A stretch of DNA of 64,000 bases from Blautia coccoides (lineage in GTDB: Bacteria > Bacillota > Clostridia > Lachnospirales > Lachnospiraceae), in contig NZ_CP136422.1 of assembly GCF_034355335.1 (NCBI RefSeq), positions 573,001 through 637,000 on the forward strand, in the 5' to 3' direction. Shown in pieces: positions 17,018-26,641 of this stretch. Every line of letters starts with the position of its first letter. The first letter of the stretch is position 1. The position numbers and the translations under genes are program-made. The notes under the pieces are model-generated. The model was not told where the DNA came from and ran no database searches. It saw only the letters and a program-made list of their open reading frames with translations.

Positions 17018-17675
17018 TGAGGATAATTTCCTGCAGTTATCCGGTGTCCAGCATTTTGCATTTTGCAGAAGACAGTGGGCTTTGGCATATATAGAACTTC
17101 AATGGCAGGAAAATGTCCGTACTGCGGAGGGCAGAATACTACATGAAAAAGCCCATGATGTGAGCGCTAAGGAAAAGAGAGGGGAGTTAATTGTTTCAAG
17201 AGCAATGCCCGTCCATTCACGAGTGTTGGGTATCAGTGGTGAATGTGATGTAGTGGAATTCCACAAAAGTCAGGAAGGTATTACATTATCAGGCAGAGAT
17301 GGGAAATATATTGTTATACCTATAGAATATAAACGTGGTGAGCCAAAGGCAAATGATGCAGATAAAATGCAGCTAATGGCTCAGGCTCTCTGCCTGGAAG
17401 AAATGCTATACTGTGAGATCCCTATGGGATATTTATTTTACGGTGAAATACGCCGGAGAGAAAAAGTGGAGTTTAGTGAGGAGCTAAGAGAAAAAACAAA
17501 AGGTGCTTTCGCTGAAATGCATCAGTATTATGAGCGTGGATATACACCGAAAGTAAAGCGTACCAAGAGCTGCAATGCATGTTCTTTGAAAGATATTTGT
17601 CTTCCGGTCTTAAATAAGGGGAAATCTGCAGCGGATTATATAATAAAAAATATTTCGGAGGTGGAAGATGGATGA
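17004..17675 (+). CDS. cas4: Cas4 adaptation exonuclease
   Basis: A 223-residue RecB-like nuclease with an iron-sulphur cluster that trims and orients new spacers with Cas1-Cas2. The early Cys in HFAFCRRQWAL and the C-terminal cluster CNACSLKDIC supply four cysteines; the nuclease core is seen in IPIEYKRG (the E-x-K of motif III). ATG 17004 gives a short spacing from GGAGG at 16996-17000; an in-frame TTG at 17010 is better spaced and would remove only two residues. It overlaps cas7 by 14 nt and cas1 by 4 nt. Confidence 0.92.
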   Translation: MILYDEDNFLQLSGVQHFAFCRRQWALAYIELQWQENVRTAEGRILHEKAHDVSAKEKRGELIVSRAMPVHSRVLGISGECDVVEFHKSQEGITLSGRDGKYIVIPIEYKRGEPKANDADKMQLMAQALCLEEMLYCEIPMGYLFYGEIRRREKVEFSEELREKTKGAFAEMHQYYERGYTPKVKRTKSCNACSLKDICLPVLNKGKSAADYIIKNISEVEDG

Positions 17676-18703
17676 AAAGGCTGTTGAATACCTTGTATGT
17701 AACTTCTAATAACCGGTATCTGTCCCTGGATGGGGAAAATGTAGTTGTTTTAGAAGAACAAAAAGAAATTGGTCGTGTACCTTTACATAATCTTGAATCT
17801 ATTGTAACCTTCGGATATACTGGCGCAAGCCCCGCTCTTATGGGAGCATGTGCTAAAAGGAATATCGATCTGTGTTTTATGTCTGGAAACGGGAGGTTTC
17901 TTGCGCGGGTTTCAGGTGAAGTGCGCGGAAATGTTTTATTAAGAAAACAGCAGTATAAGATAAGCGGAGATAAGGAGCAAAGTCTCTGTATTGCAAGAGA
18001 TTTTATTACAGGCAAAGTATACAATTCCAGATGGGTATTAGAAAGGGCATCTAGGGATTATTCTATGAGGCTGGATTCCGTATTGCTTAAGAAAAAATCT
18101 TCCATGCTGGCGGATAATCTTCATGCTGTGAGAAAATGTAAGAATGCATCAGAACTATTAGGAATAGAAGGAGAATCCGCTTCCCTATATTTTTCAGTAT
18201 TTGATGATTTGATCCTTCAGCAAAAGGAAGACTTTTACTTTAAAGGAAGAAATAAAAGGCCACCGCTTGACCGTGTTAATGCGATGCTTTCTTTTACGTA
18301 CTCTCTTCTTGCCGGGATGTGCGGCTCAGCTTTAGAATCGGTTGGGTTAGACCCATACGTTGGGTTTATGCATACAGACAGACCAGGCAGAATGTCATTG
18401 GCTTTAGATCTGATGGAAGAATTTCGTAGTGTGATGGCCGACCGTTTTGTTCTTACATTGATAAATAAACGTATTGTAAAAAAAGAAGGATTTATTCAAA
18501 AGGAAAATGGAGCAGTGGTGCTGGACGATGAAACCAGGAAATCTTTTTTATCTGCCTGGCAGGCTAAAAAACAAGAAATGATAAAACATCCGTTTTTAGA
18601 GGAGAAAATTGAATGGGGGATGGCACCGTATGTTCAAGCCTTGTTACTTGCCCGCTATATAAGAGGAGATTTAGATGAATACCCTCCGTTTTTTTGGAAG
18701 TAG
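17672..18703 (+). CDS. cas1: Cas1 spacer integrase, type I-C
   Basis: A 343-residue Cas1, the catalytic subunit of the spacer integrase. The N-terminal beta domain begins LLNTLYVTSNNRYLSLDGEN, and the C-terminal helical domain contains YSLLAGMCGSALESVGLDPY, HTDRPGRMSLALDLMEEFR and the metal-binding Glu/His/Asp residues expected there. The ATG overlaps the cas4 stop and lies 6 nt after GGAGGTGG. Length and motifs look intact. Confidence 0.95.
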   Translation: MKRLLNTLYVTSNNRYLSLDGENVVVLEEQKEIGRVPLHNLESIVTFGYTGASPALMGACAKRNIDLCFMSGNGRFLARVSGEVRGNVLLRKQQYKISGDKEQSLCIARDFITGKVYNSRWVLERASRDYSMRLDSVLLKKKSSMLADNLHAVRKCKNASELLGIEGESASLYFSVFDDLILQQKEDFYFKGRNKRPPLDRVNAMLSFTYSLLAGMCGSALESVGLDPYVGFMHTDRPGRMSLALDLMEEFRSVMADRFVLTLINKRIVKKEGFIQKENGAVVLDDETRKSFLSAWQAKKQEMIKHPFLEEKIEWGMAPYVQALLLARYIRGDLDEYPPFFWK

Positions 18704-18712
18704 GTGATATGA

Positions 18713-19003
18713 TTGCTGGTTCTTATTACATATGATGTAAATACAGAAACAGATGCAGGAAAAAGAAGACTTAGAAAGGTTGCAAAACAGTGTGTTAATT
18801 ATGGGCGAAGAGTGCAGAACTCAGTATTTGAGTGCATTCTTGATAATGCTCAATGCGTTTCTTTAAAAGCTATTTTAGAAGGAATTATTGATAAGGAGGT
18901 TGATAGTCTCAGATTTTATTACCTAGGAAATAACTATAAGACTAAAGTGGAACATTTTGGTGTGGATAGGGGAACTGCGGCTGATTCGACTTTGATTTTT
19001 TAG
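18713..19003 (+). CDS. cas2: Cas2, adaptation complex subunit
   Basis: A 96-residue Cas2 of the type I-C family, opening MLVLITYDVNTE with the ferredoxin-like strand and its conserved Asp, followed by RRVQNSVFECILD. It forms the centre of the Cas1-Cas2 integrase. The start is TTG at 18713, 4-5 nt after AGGTGAT and 9 nt after cas1. It is the last gene before the leader and array. Confidence 0.94.
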   Translation: MLVLITYDVNTETDAGKRRLRKVAKQCVNYGRRVQNSVFECILDNAQCVSLKAILEGIIDKEVDSLRFYYLGNNYKTKVEHFGVDRGTAADSTLIF

Positions 19004-19173
19004 TGCGAATCCCAAGCTGACACAAAAATCTTGGGTCATTCGCACCTAAGAATGTGTCGAAAAGTAAATGGATTATATAACAACTGGTAGATGGTAATGA
19101 TTTTATTATCATAATAATAAGAAAATTAGTATTTTTATACAAAAACATCAGAGGAAAATTAGATGTTTTTGCT
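19004..19173 (+). promoter_or_regulatory. CRISPR leader
   Basis: A 170-nt A/T-rich non-coding stretch between cas2 and the first repeat, the expected leader position. It begins with a hairpin (arms 19004-19016 and 19030-19044, stem TGCGAAT-CCCAAG with a 2-nt bulge), and ends with a perfect 9-bp inverted repeat, AAAAACATC at 19141-19149 and GATGTTTTT at 19162-19170, 3 nt before repeat 1. The array promoter and the integration anchor should lie here, but no clear sigma-70 hexamers are claimed. Confidence 0.75.
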
Positions 19174-22113
19174 GTCACCACCTTCGCGGTGGTGTGGATT
19201 GAAATGGCGTATATCTGTACAGTTATGCAGATACGGATGCGTCACCACCTTCGCGGTGGTGTGGATTGAAATGGCATTCTTTTTCTTTTTGGCATATTAC
19301 CATCCGTCACCACCTTCGCGGTGGTGTGGATTGAAATATGCCTATCTGTTTCAGCTCTCGTTCAGTCATAGTCACCACCTTCGCGGTGGTGTGGATTGAA
19401 ATGACTTGACGGTTCAGCAGGCGCTTGCGGATATCGGTCACCACCTTCGCGGTGGTGTGGATTGAAATATTCTATAGGCAGCTGATGATGATTATTAAGT
19501 ACGTCACCACCTTCGCGGTGGTGTGGATTGAAATGGCCAATCCCTGCATAAAGTCCGGCATCCAGGACGTCACCACCTTCGCGGTGGTGTGGATTGAAAT
19601 ATGAGGGAATGTTTTCTGGCCGTGGTCACGAATGTCACCACCTTCGCGGTGGTGTGGATTGAAATGCCCAGCGTTTCCTGGATGATTGAAATGTAATTGG
19701 TCACCACCTTCGCGGTGGTGTGGATTGAAATAATCTGATCTTACCCATACCTTTCACCTATCCCTGTCACCACCTTCGCGGTGGTGTGGATTGAAATGCA
19801 ATGGAGTGGGGGAGACAGACACGCCACGTATCGTCACCACCTTCGCGGTGGTGTGGATTGAAATAAGGCAGATAACAGAAGGGGCAGAAGAGAATGCCAG
19901 GTCACCACCTTCGCGGTGGTGTGGATTGAAATACCGTAATTTCCTATCACCACAGTGGTGAAAATAGTCACCACCTTCGCGGTGGTGTGGATTGAAATGA
20001 TGAGTATGGTGCGCCCTCAATGTCTCCTGCTAGTCACCACCTTCGCGGTGGTGTGGATTGAAATGTGAGCATATTAAAGGTCTCTTCCCAATTGAGCGTG
20101 TCACCACCTTCGCGGTGGTGTGGATTGAAATATCTACCTCGTTGTAGGTGTAGGATATCCTGTCGCGTCACCACCTTCGCGGTGGTGTGGATTGAAATAT
20201 AAGATCTTCGAGATAGAAGGCAATGTGGAACGGTCACCACCTTCGCGGTGGTGTGGATTGAAATATGTCTGATGAGTGTTACAAGATGGCTACGACAGGT
20301 CACCACCTTCGCGGTGGTGTGGATTGAAATGATAATAAGGTGATGTCATGGAAAAAATGGAATTGTCACCACCTTCGCGGTGGTGTGGATTGAAATATAC
20401 CGCGGAATCCTTATTTTCATGGTCACTTCGTCACCACCTTCGCGGTGGTGTGGATTGAAATAAAATTGATAATTAAGTATTGACAATGCCACAGTGTCAC
20501 CACCTTCGCGGTGGTGTGGATTGAAATATAACGAAAACCGTAAATTATGTGATCTGGACAGTCACCACCTTCGCGGTGGTGTGGATTGAAATGTTAAAGG
20601 AAAGCTCTAAAGATTGGACTAGGCGGTCACCACCTTCGCGGTGGTGTGGATTGAAATATGAAAAGATGTACGGTGCCGGAACAGCAGCTTAGGTCACCAC
20701 CTTCGCGGTGGTGTGGATTGAAATATGATGACATTTCAAAGTATGGAGATTTTAACTGGTCACCACCTTCGCGGTGGTGTGGATTGAAATAATTTGCAGA
20801 GCAGGAGATGCGCGGTATTCCGATGTCACCACCTTCGCGGTGGTGTGGATTGAAATGCCTTGTCCTCTTCGTAGCTGTATATGATATCCCGTCACCACCT
20901 TCGCGGTGGTGTGGATTGAAATGAAAACATGACAGAGGAAGAAGCCAAAGCCCTTACGTCACCACCTTCGCGGTGGTGTGGATTGAAATGAAATATCCGA
21001 CCTGGACCCAGAATCGGAATTATAGTCACCACCTTCGCGGTGGTGTGGATTGAAATCTTCGATTCTAGTAGTTAATCTGCCTGAAAGATCGTCACCACCT
21101 TCGCGGTGGTGTGGATTGAAATAAAACACGCTCCTCAGCGATTAGTTAGATAAAAAGTCACCACCTTCGCGGTGGTGTGGATTGAAATACGATGTGGCTA
21201 TACAGAGCTAAGACTTCGGGAGTCACCACCTTCGCGGTGGTGTGGATTGAAATACAACAACAACAGTTACAAATGCTTGCGAGGCGTCACCACCTTCGCG
21301 GTGGTGTGGATTGAAATAATAATTTTGTACCATCTTCGTTATCGATACGTTGTCACCACCTTCGCGGTGGTGTGGATTGAAATGAAGGTATATCGCATTT
21401 TGAGTCCACTCTCGCTCGTCACCACCTTCGCGGTGGTGTGGATTGAAATTCTGTGTTCAATTCTGCATCTCCAAGTTTCTTCCGGTCACCACCTTCGCGG
21501 TGGTGTGGATTGAAATAAAGGCGTATTTCCCATTGGTATTGTTGCCCAGGGTCACCACCTTCGCGGTGGTGTGGATTGAAATGGAGAAACGCCGGAGGCG
21601 GAAGCCCAGCTCGCGCGTCACCACCTTCGCGGTGGTGTGGATTGAAATGAGCGATGATGCGACTGCATACATATTCAAATTTGTCACCACCTTCGCGGTG
21701 GTGTGGATTGAAATGTATTGTCATACACCAACCGCACAAAACTGGTGTCGTCACCACCTTCGCGGTGGTGTGGATTGAAATGTGATAATGCTGTCATCAT
21801 GACCAAGGCGCCGAGAGTCACCACCTTCGCGGTGGTGTGGATTGAAATATTTCCAGCTTGCTGCCGTATATGCCACCTGTGCCTGTCACCACCTTCGCGG
21901 TGGTGTGGATTGAAATAACGAAGAGCCCATCTGCATTGGCCTCTTCTTGTGTCACCACCTTCGCGGTGGTGTGGATTGAAATATACGCCGCAGGCGGCAC
22001 AACACAGATGCTGGATGTCACCACCTTCGCGGTGGTGTGGATTGAAATATCAATAGAAGATCTCACAGCATATGAAAACGCGTCACCACCTTCGCGGTGG
22101 TGTGGATTGAAAT
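19174..22113 (+). CRISPR. Type I-C CRISPR array, 45 repeats and 44 spacers
   Basis: I counted 45 copies of a 32-nt repeat beginning GTCACCACC and ending GGATTGAAAT, with no variation noticed among them, separated by 44 spacers of 32-36 nt (mostly 34). The repeat contains the palindrome CACCACC-TTCGC-GGTGGTG that folds into the hairpin cut by Cas5c, leaving the usual ATTGAAAT-type 5' handle. The first repeat is at 19174-19205 and the last at 22082-22113. Transcription is rightward from the leader next to cas2, so the newest spacers are on the left. The spacers all look different from each other. Confidence 0.98.
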
Positions 22114-22145
22114 GCAATACTATAACCCTTTTCTGTATTTGCCAA

Positions 22146-22231
22146 GTTTTTACCTTCGCAATAGTGCATAATGAAGCCGTCGAAATTTAAGACTGAAGTG
22201 TTACCACCCTTACAAAGGTGTGAATAGAAAT
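22146..22231 (+). repeat. Two decayed CRISPR repeats beyond the array
   Basis: 22,146-22,177 matches the repeat at about 19 of 32 positions, including an intact ACCTTCGC block, and 22,200-22,231 matches at 23 of 32, including TACCACC, GGTGTG and GAAAT. The gaps before them are 32 and 22 nt. They are the leader-distal, oldest end of the array, degraded by mutation. Confidence 0.75.
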
Positions 22232-22335
22232 TATATTCAGTCAAGTGTTCCAGGCCGCATCAGTGAGTAGTAAAGTGAACCATAAGAAATATGACTAAGT
22301 GAATATGGTTTTTCAGAAAGGGGTGTGCATAAGAA

Positions 22336-24040
22336 ATGAATGAAAATATTAAAAAGAAACTTCCCATTGGAATAGAGAGTTTTGATAAAATCCGAACAGA
22401 AGATTTTTATTATATTGATAAAACTGGGCTCATTAAAGAACTTCTATACAATTGGGGTGAAGTTAATCTTTTTACGCGCCCAAGACGTTTTGGAAAATCT
22501 CTTAACATGAGCATGCTGAAAAGTTTTTTTGAAATAAGCACCGATAAAGAGTATAAAAAAAATCTGTTTGGAGGGTTGGATATTTCAGATGAAAGAGATT
22601 TATGTAAGGCATATATGGGAGAATTCCCGGTTATTTCAATCAGTTTAAAAGGTGTAAACGGTACTGATTTTTCGGCTGCACGCTCTATGATGAGTTCAAT
22701 CATTGGAAATGAAGCTTTGAGATTCTACTTTTTGTCAGGAAGTCCTAAACTAAACGAAAAGGAAAAGAAACAATTTGATCAGCTGACAGAGATAGATGAA
22801 AGTAACTGCCAAGGTTTTATTATGTCCGATACAGTGCTGATAAGCAGTTTAAAGGTTTTATCTATGCTGCTTCAAAAGCATTATGAGAAAAAGGTTATCA
22901 TACTGATTGATGAGTATGATGTCCCTTTAGCGAAGGCATTTGACAATGGCTATTATGACGAGATGGTGTTATTGATACGAAACCTGTTTGAACAGGCCCT
23001 GAAAACGAATGACAGCCTGCAGTTTGCTGTATTAACCGGATGTCTTCGTGTATCAAAGGAAAGCATTTTTACGGGGCTGAATAATTTAAAGGTACTTTCT
23101 ATTGCGGATGTGAGGTTTGACGAGTATTTTGGATTTACAGACAAGGAAGTGCAGGAGCTTTTAAAATACTACGAACTTACTGAGTTCTACAGTATAGTGA
23201 AAGAGTGGTATGATGGGGTACTGCTTTGGAAAAGTGCATATTTATTGTCCGTGGGATGTGATATGTTATTGTGATGAACTCAGGTTTGATCCAAAAGCAC
23301 TGCCAAAGGATTATTGGTCAAATACCAGCAGTAATGAGGTCGTCAGGCATTTTATAGAAAATGCAGAAACAAACACAACAAAGCGTGAAATAGAGCGTCT
23401 TGTAGCAGGTGATATAATTAAAAAATAAATCCGCCAGGAACTGACTTATCGGGAGCTATATAATAACACGGAAAACATCTGGAGTGTTTTGTATACAACG
23501 GGCTATCTGACTCAGCAGGGAGAACCGGATGGAGATATATTTAGTCTGGCAATTCCAAATCAGGAGGTCAGAAAGATATTCACCAAGCAGATCACAGATT
23601 GGTTTCGGGATACAGCAAAGAAGGATGGAGAAGCAGTTTAATTCCTATCTCAGGAAGACCATCAGTATCAGGGACACCTTTGTTAAAAAGGACAGAAAAG
23701 AAAACTTTTATAATGGGATTCTGCTGGGATTGCTTGGCTTTAAAGGAATTGGAATGTATGGTCTAATCGTGAATCCGGTGAAGGCTATAGTGATATCCTT
23801 GTAGAAATTGAAGAGAAGGATATGGGGATTGTAGTTGAAGTGAAGTATTCTGATGATGAAAATCTTGAGGCCGGGTGTAAACAGGCGTTGAAGCAGATAG
23901 AGGACAAAAATTATGTTCAAGAACTTCAGGAACTTGGTTTAAATCATATATTGAAATTTGGGATAGCGTGTTATAAAAAACGATGTAAAGTGATTAGTTT
24001 AATGGAAAATAATTATTATCAAAAAGTATTATTATTTTAG
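22336..24040 (+). pseudogene. Disrupted AAA-ATPase/PD-(D/E)XK protein (DUF1703 type)
   Basis: The pieces together read as one protein of about 550 residues: an AAA-ATPase-like domain (PIGIESFDKIRTEDFYYIDKT, then RPRRFGKS as P-loop and IILIDEYDVP as Walker B) followed by a PD-(D/E)XK nuclease-like domain (DILVEIEEKD, VVEVKYSDD). The gene is broken at least four times: a frameshift near 23,215, an in-frame TAA at about 23,426, a frameshift or deletion near 23,625-23,640 and another near 23,760-23,790. Intact members are common in gut Bacteroidetes and Firmicutes; function is unknown. A clear RBS (AGAAAGGGG) still precedes the ATG. Confidence 0.85.
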
Positions 24041-24065
24041 CCTAAAATAAGAGGCAAGAGAGGGA

Positions 24066-24147
24066 GGTGCGGAGAGTCGGTGATGCGGACATTTTAACAG
24101 ACCCTCATAGACTAGCTAAGCTGATGATCCGAGACTGCGTCCGCACC
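24066..24147. repeat. 8-bp inverted repeat in a 145-nt gap
   Basis: GGTGCGGA at 24066-24073 and TCCGCACC at 24140-24147 are perfect inverted copies separated by 66 nt, with partial pairing continuing inward (GAGTC/GACTGC). It lies between the disrupted gene and the convergent MATE gene. It could be a weak terminator region or an element end. Confidence 0.35.
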
Positions 24148-24185
24148 CCCACTATGCTCCATAGGACTCAAACGCAATTACCCCC

Positions 24186-25547
24186 TTACATTACCTTTTC
24201 AACCTTTTCCCATTTCCCTCTCCACCTTCCCGTCAAATACCACCCAAACGATATCACATAGTTAGCCGCCCATCCCATAGGTACAGCCATCCACGCCACC
24301 TGTATTCCATACACCGGTGCGAACACATTAGTCACGATCACCCGGATAGACAGGTTGACAAGATTAGCCACTGTAAAAGCCTTCACATCTCCGGCCCCGC
24401 GCAGCAGACCGTCTGTGGAGGCCTTCAGCCCGATAAAAGCGTAGAAGAAGGAAAGAAATTTCACATAGTCAAGCCCCGTCTGAAAAGCAGCGCTTCCATT
24501 CCCGGCATCTAAAAATGCAGAGACAAACACATTCCCAAACAACTGATAAAGGACACACAAAAACGCCCCGGCACTCAGGACTGCCGCATAGCACATCCGA
24601 TATCCCTTCTTTACCCGTTCCAGTTGTCCGGCTCCCACATTTTGGGCCGTAAACGTGGACATGGCATTTCCCATTGCCAGCATAGGCACAATACTGATGG
24701 ACTCAATCCGCATCCCCGCGGAGTAACCGGCCAGTATAGAGGCACCGAAGCTGTTCACCACTGACTGGACCAGCAGGATGCCGATCTGCACAATCGACTG
24801 CTGTATAATAGAAGGAACCGCAATGCGCACCATGGAAAACATCAGCCCGGTGTCATACAGCCGCCAATGTTCATCTGTTTCATACTTCTTTAATTTCCGC
24901 AGAAGCAGCCAAAAGGATATGACAGCAGACACTCCCTGGGCGATCAGCGTCCCTATGGCAACCCCTCTTACGCCCTGCTGAAACCGGATGACAAACACCA
25001 TATCCAGAAAAATATTCAGCAGAGAGGAAAATATCAGCAGATAAAGCGGTGTCCTGGAATCTCCCAGAGCATTGAAGATGGACGCTTCCACATTATACAT
25101 AAATAAAAAGGGCAGTCCGGCAAAATAAATCGCCAGATAGAGTGCTGCATCCGAAAATACCTCTTGGGGCGTATTCACCCATCCTAAAATCCTGTGATTC
25201 AGAAAAAGGCCCAAAGCCCCAAGACAGATACTTACCACGAAAAAGTTGATTAATGTGGTGAAAACAGCAGTCCTCATCTTGCCTTTCTGTCCTGCTCCAA
25301 GGCATTGAGAGATGATCACCGAGCTTCCGATGCCTCCCCCGATGGCAATGGCAATAAACACATTAGTGATGGCATAAGAAGCCCCAACTGCGGCAAGCGC
25401 CCGCTCCCCCACGAAGTTTCCCACGATCACAGAATCCGCTATATTGTAAAACTGCTGAAAAAGATTTCCTAAAATCATAGGCAGGGCAAAAAGCAGCAGA
25501 GAGCGCCCGGGTGGGTCAGTCAGCATGTTGTATGTTTTTTTCTTCAT
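24186..25547 (-). CDS. MATE family efflux transporter
   Basis: A 453-residue inner-membrane transporter with 12 predicted helices in two related halves, as in MATE drug/cation antiporters. The N-terminus has PMILGNLFQQFYNIADSVIV and VGASYAITNVFIAIAIGGG, both typical. The second half begins near IAVPSIIQQSIVQIGILLVQ. It is driven by Na+ or H+ in the family; the substrate cannot be read. Start ATG is preceded by AGAGGA. It is transcribed leftward towards the disrupted defence gene and lies downstream of the acyltransferase gene on the same strand with a hairpin between them. Confidence 0.9.
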   Translation of the reverse strand: MKKKTYNMLTDPPGRSLLLFALPMILGNLFQQFYNIADSVIVGNFVGERALAAVGASYAITNVFIAIAIGGGIGSSVIISQCLGAGQKGKMRTAVFTTLINFFVVSICLGALGLFLNHRILGWVNTPQEVFSDAALYLAIYFAGLPFLFMYNVEASIFNALGDSRTPLYLLIFSSLLNIFLDMVFVIRFQQGVRGVAIGTLIAQGVSAVISFWLLLRKLKKYETDEHWRLYDTGLMFSMVRIAVPSIIQQSIVQIGILLVQSVVNSFGASILAGYSAGMRIESISIVPMLAMGNAMSTFTAQNVGAGQLERVKKGYRMCYAAVLSAGAFLCVLYQLFGNVFVSAFLDAGNGSAAFQTGLDYVKFLSFFYAFIGLKASTDGLLRGAGDVKAFTVANLVNLSIRVIVTNVFAPVYGIQVAWMAVPMGWAANYVISFGWYLTGRWRGKWEKVEKVM

Positions 25548-25597
25548 AAATCTTTTGTTCCTCTCATTTTTGGTATTTTCCTACTGTTAAATTCAGA

Positions 25598-25656
25598 AAC
25601 GCTGCCTCGGTTTTCTTCCATATAATAATAGAATAACCGAAACAGCGTTTTTTACG
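25598..25656. terminator. Terminator hairpin between plsC-like and MATE genes
   Basis: AACGCTG-C-TCGGTT at the left pairs with AACCGAAACAGCGTT at 25,634-25,648 around an A/T-rich loop. On the plus strand six T follow; on the minus strand (the direction of the acyltransferase) only TTT then A/T-rich sequence follows. It may act in both directions. Confidence 0.6.
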
Positions 25657-25689
25657 ATAAACTGCAGCATAAACTATAGAATTTTATTT

Positions 25690-26430
25690 TTAGAAGCTTT
25701 CTCTGTGTTTTTTCAGCATATTCAAAATAGTTTCCTGCGTATATGTTCCCAGACGTTTCTTATCTTCCTTTGGCAGCCGGTCCGGATAAATGGGAGTTCC
25801 GTATTCCACGATCACCTTAGCAGGCTTGATCTTAGGAAAATGAGCCTCAAAAATCTCAGCGGAATTTGTGATCGCTATAGGGATGATCGGACATCCGGAT
25901 TTCGTGGCAATCTTAAAGCTTCCTTCATGGAAGGGCAGCATTTCCAGCTCACTTTCATTTTTATTCCTGGTCCCTTCGGGGAAGATACAGATGGAAATAC
26001 CGTTTTTTGCCTTGTCGATGGCAGTCAGTATGGTTTTCATACCGGCTTTAATGTCCGTTCTGTCCAGAAACAGACAGTGCAGGTACTTCATCCAGTTAGA
26101 CAGCAGCGGAATCGGCTCCATTTCTTTTTTGGCAACATATCCGGTCAGATCCGGGCACATAACATAGGTGAGGAGAATATCAAAAAAACTTCTGTGATTT
26201 CCTATGTAAAGCACAGCCGTGTCACTGGGAACATTTTCATGGCCGATGATCTCAATATCAGAACCGGTAATTTTAAGTACACATCGGAAAACAGCCTGGA
26301 CGATACGCAGTGAACTGATATCCTTTGCCCTCTGGTTGAATTTGCCGATCACCCATTCTGCCAGCAGAATCGGTATTGATAAAATGAGAAATCCTACAAC
26401 TACAATACATACGAGAATAAAGCGAAACAT
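25690..26430 (-). CDS. plsC: 1-acylglycerol-3-phosphate acyltransferase (PlsC-like)
   Basis: A 246-residue membrane-bound acyltransferase that would transfer an acyl chain to lysophosphatidic acid in phospholipid synthesis. The N-terminal helix (about 2-24) anchors it; the HX4D motif NHRSFFD and the FPEGTR motif are present, with intermediate PlsC blocks FLDR and IVPIAI-like IIPIAI. The frame opens further upstream, but ATG 26430 lies 5-6 nt after AAGGTGAG and begins the hydrophobic segment, so it is chosen. It is probably a single-gene unit. Confidence 0.88.
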   Translation of the reverse strand: MFRFILVCIVVVGFLILSIPILLAEWVIGKFNQRAKDISSLRIVQAVFRCVLKITGSDIEIIGHENVPSDTAVLYIGNHRSFFDILLTYVMCPDLTGYVAKKEMEPIPLLSNWMKYLHCLFLDRTDIKAGMKTILTAIDKAKNGISICIFPEGTRNKNESELEMLPFHEGSFKIATKSGCPIIPIAITNSAEIFEAHFPKIKPAKVIVEYGTPIYPDRLPKEDKKRLGTYTQETILNMLKKHRESF

Positions 26431-26444
26431 AACACTCACCTTTC

Positions 26445-26460
26445 TATACCGTTTGGTATA
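26445..26460 (-). promoter_or_regulatory. Palindrome upstream of the plsC-like gene
   Basis: TATACC-GTTT-GGTATA is a 6-bp dyad 15 nt before the plsC-like start, on the upstream side of its RBS. It could be an operator, or may contain the -10 box; the regulator is not identified. Confidence 0.35.
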
Positions 26461-26524
26461 CATTATTGGATAAGAAACCAGATATGCTGTCCGCATACCT
26501 GGCCGGGAATTTTATTTATTATGC

Positions 26525-26641
26525 GGCACACTGGAAGTGCCGTGAGTCACAGGATGGCATTTCAGTCATACTTTAATGTACCGTGTGACTGTACTGCCTC
26601 CGGGCAGGCGAACAAAAGGGTGCCTCCGATACCTGGAACTC
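26525..26641. other. Hairpin-rich intergenic stretch before the second MATE gene
   Basis: The 450-nt gap between divergent genes has no convincing ORF. Its left part holds several stems: GGCAC/GTGCC (26525-26541), AGTCACA/TGTGACT (26545-26551 with 26584-26590), and the tight CTGCC-TCCG-GGCAG (26594-26607), followed by GAACAAAAGGGTGCCTCC. MATE genes in this group are sometimes controlled by guanidine-responsive riboswitches, but I cannot match the consensus by eye. The strand is undecided. The right part (26,700-26,870) is A/T-rich and probably carries the MATE promoter. Confidence 0.25.

Noticed and set aside
19163..22190. Several open frames of 66-113 residues on both strands
   Set aside because: They are translations of the CRISPR repeat (TTFAVVWIE, HFNPHHREGGD and similar periodic peptides), not genes.
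24067..24261. 64-residue plus-strand frame
   Set aside because: No RBS, overlaps the end of the MATE gene and has no coding character.
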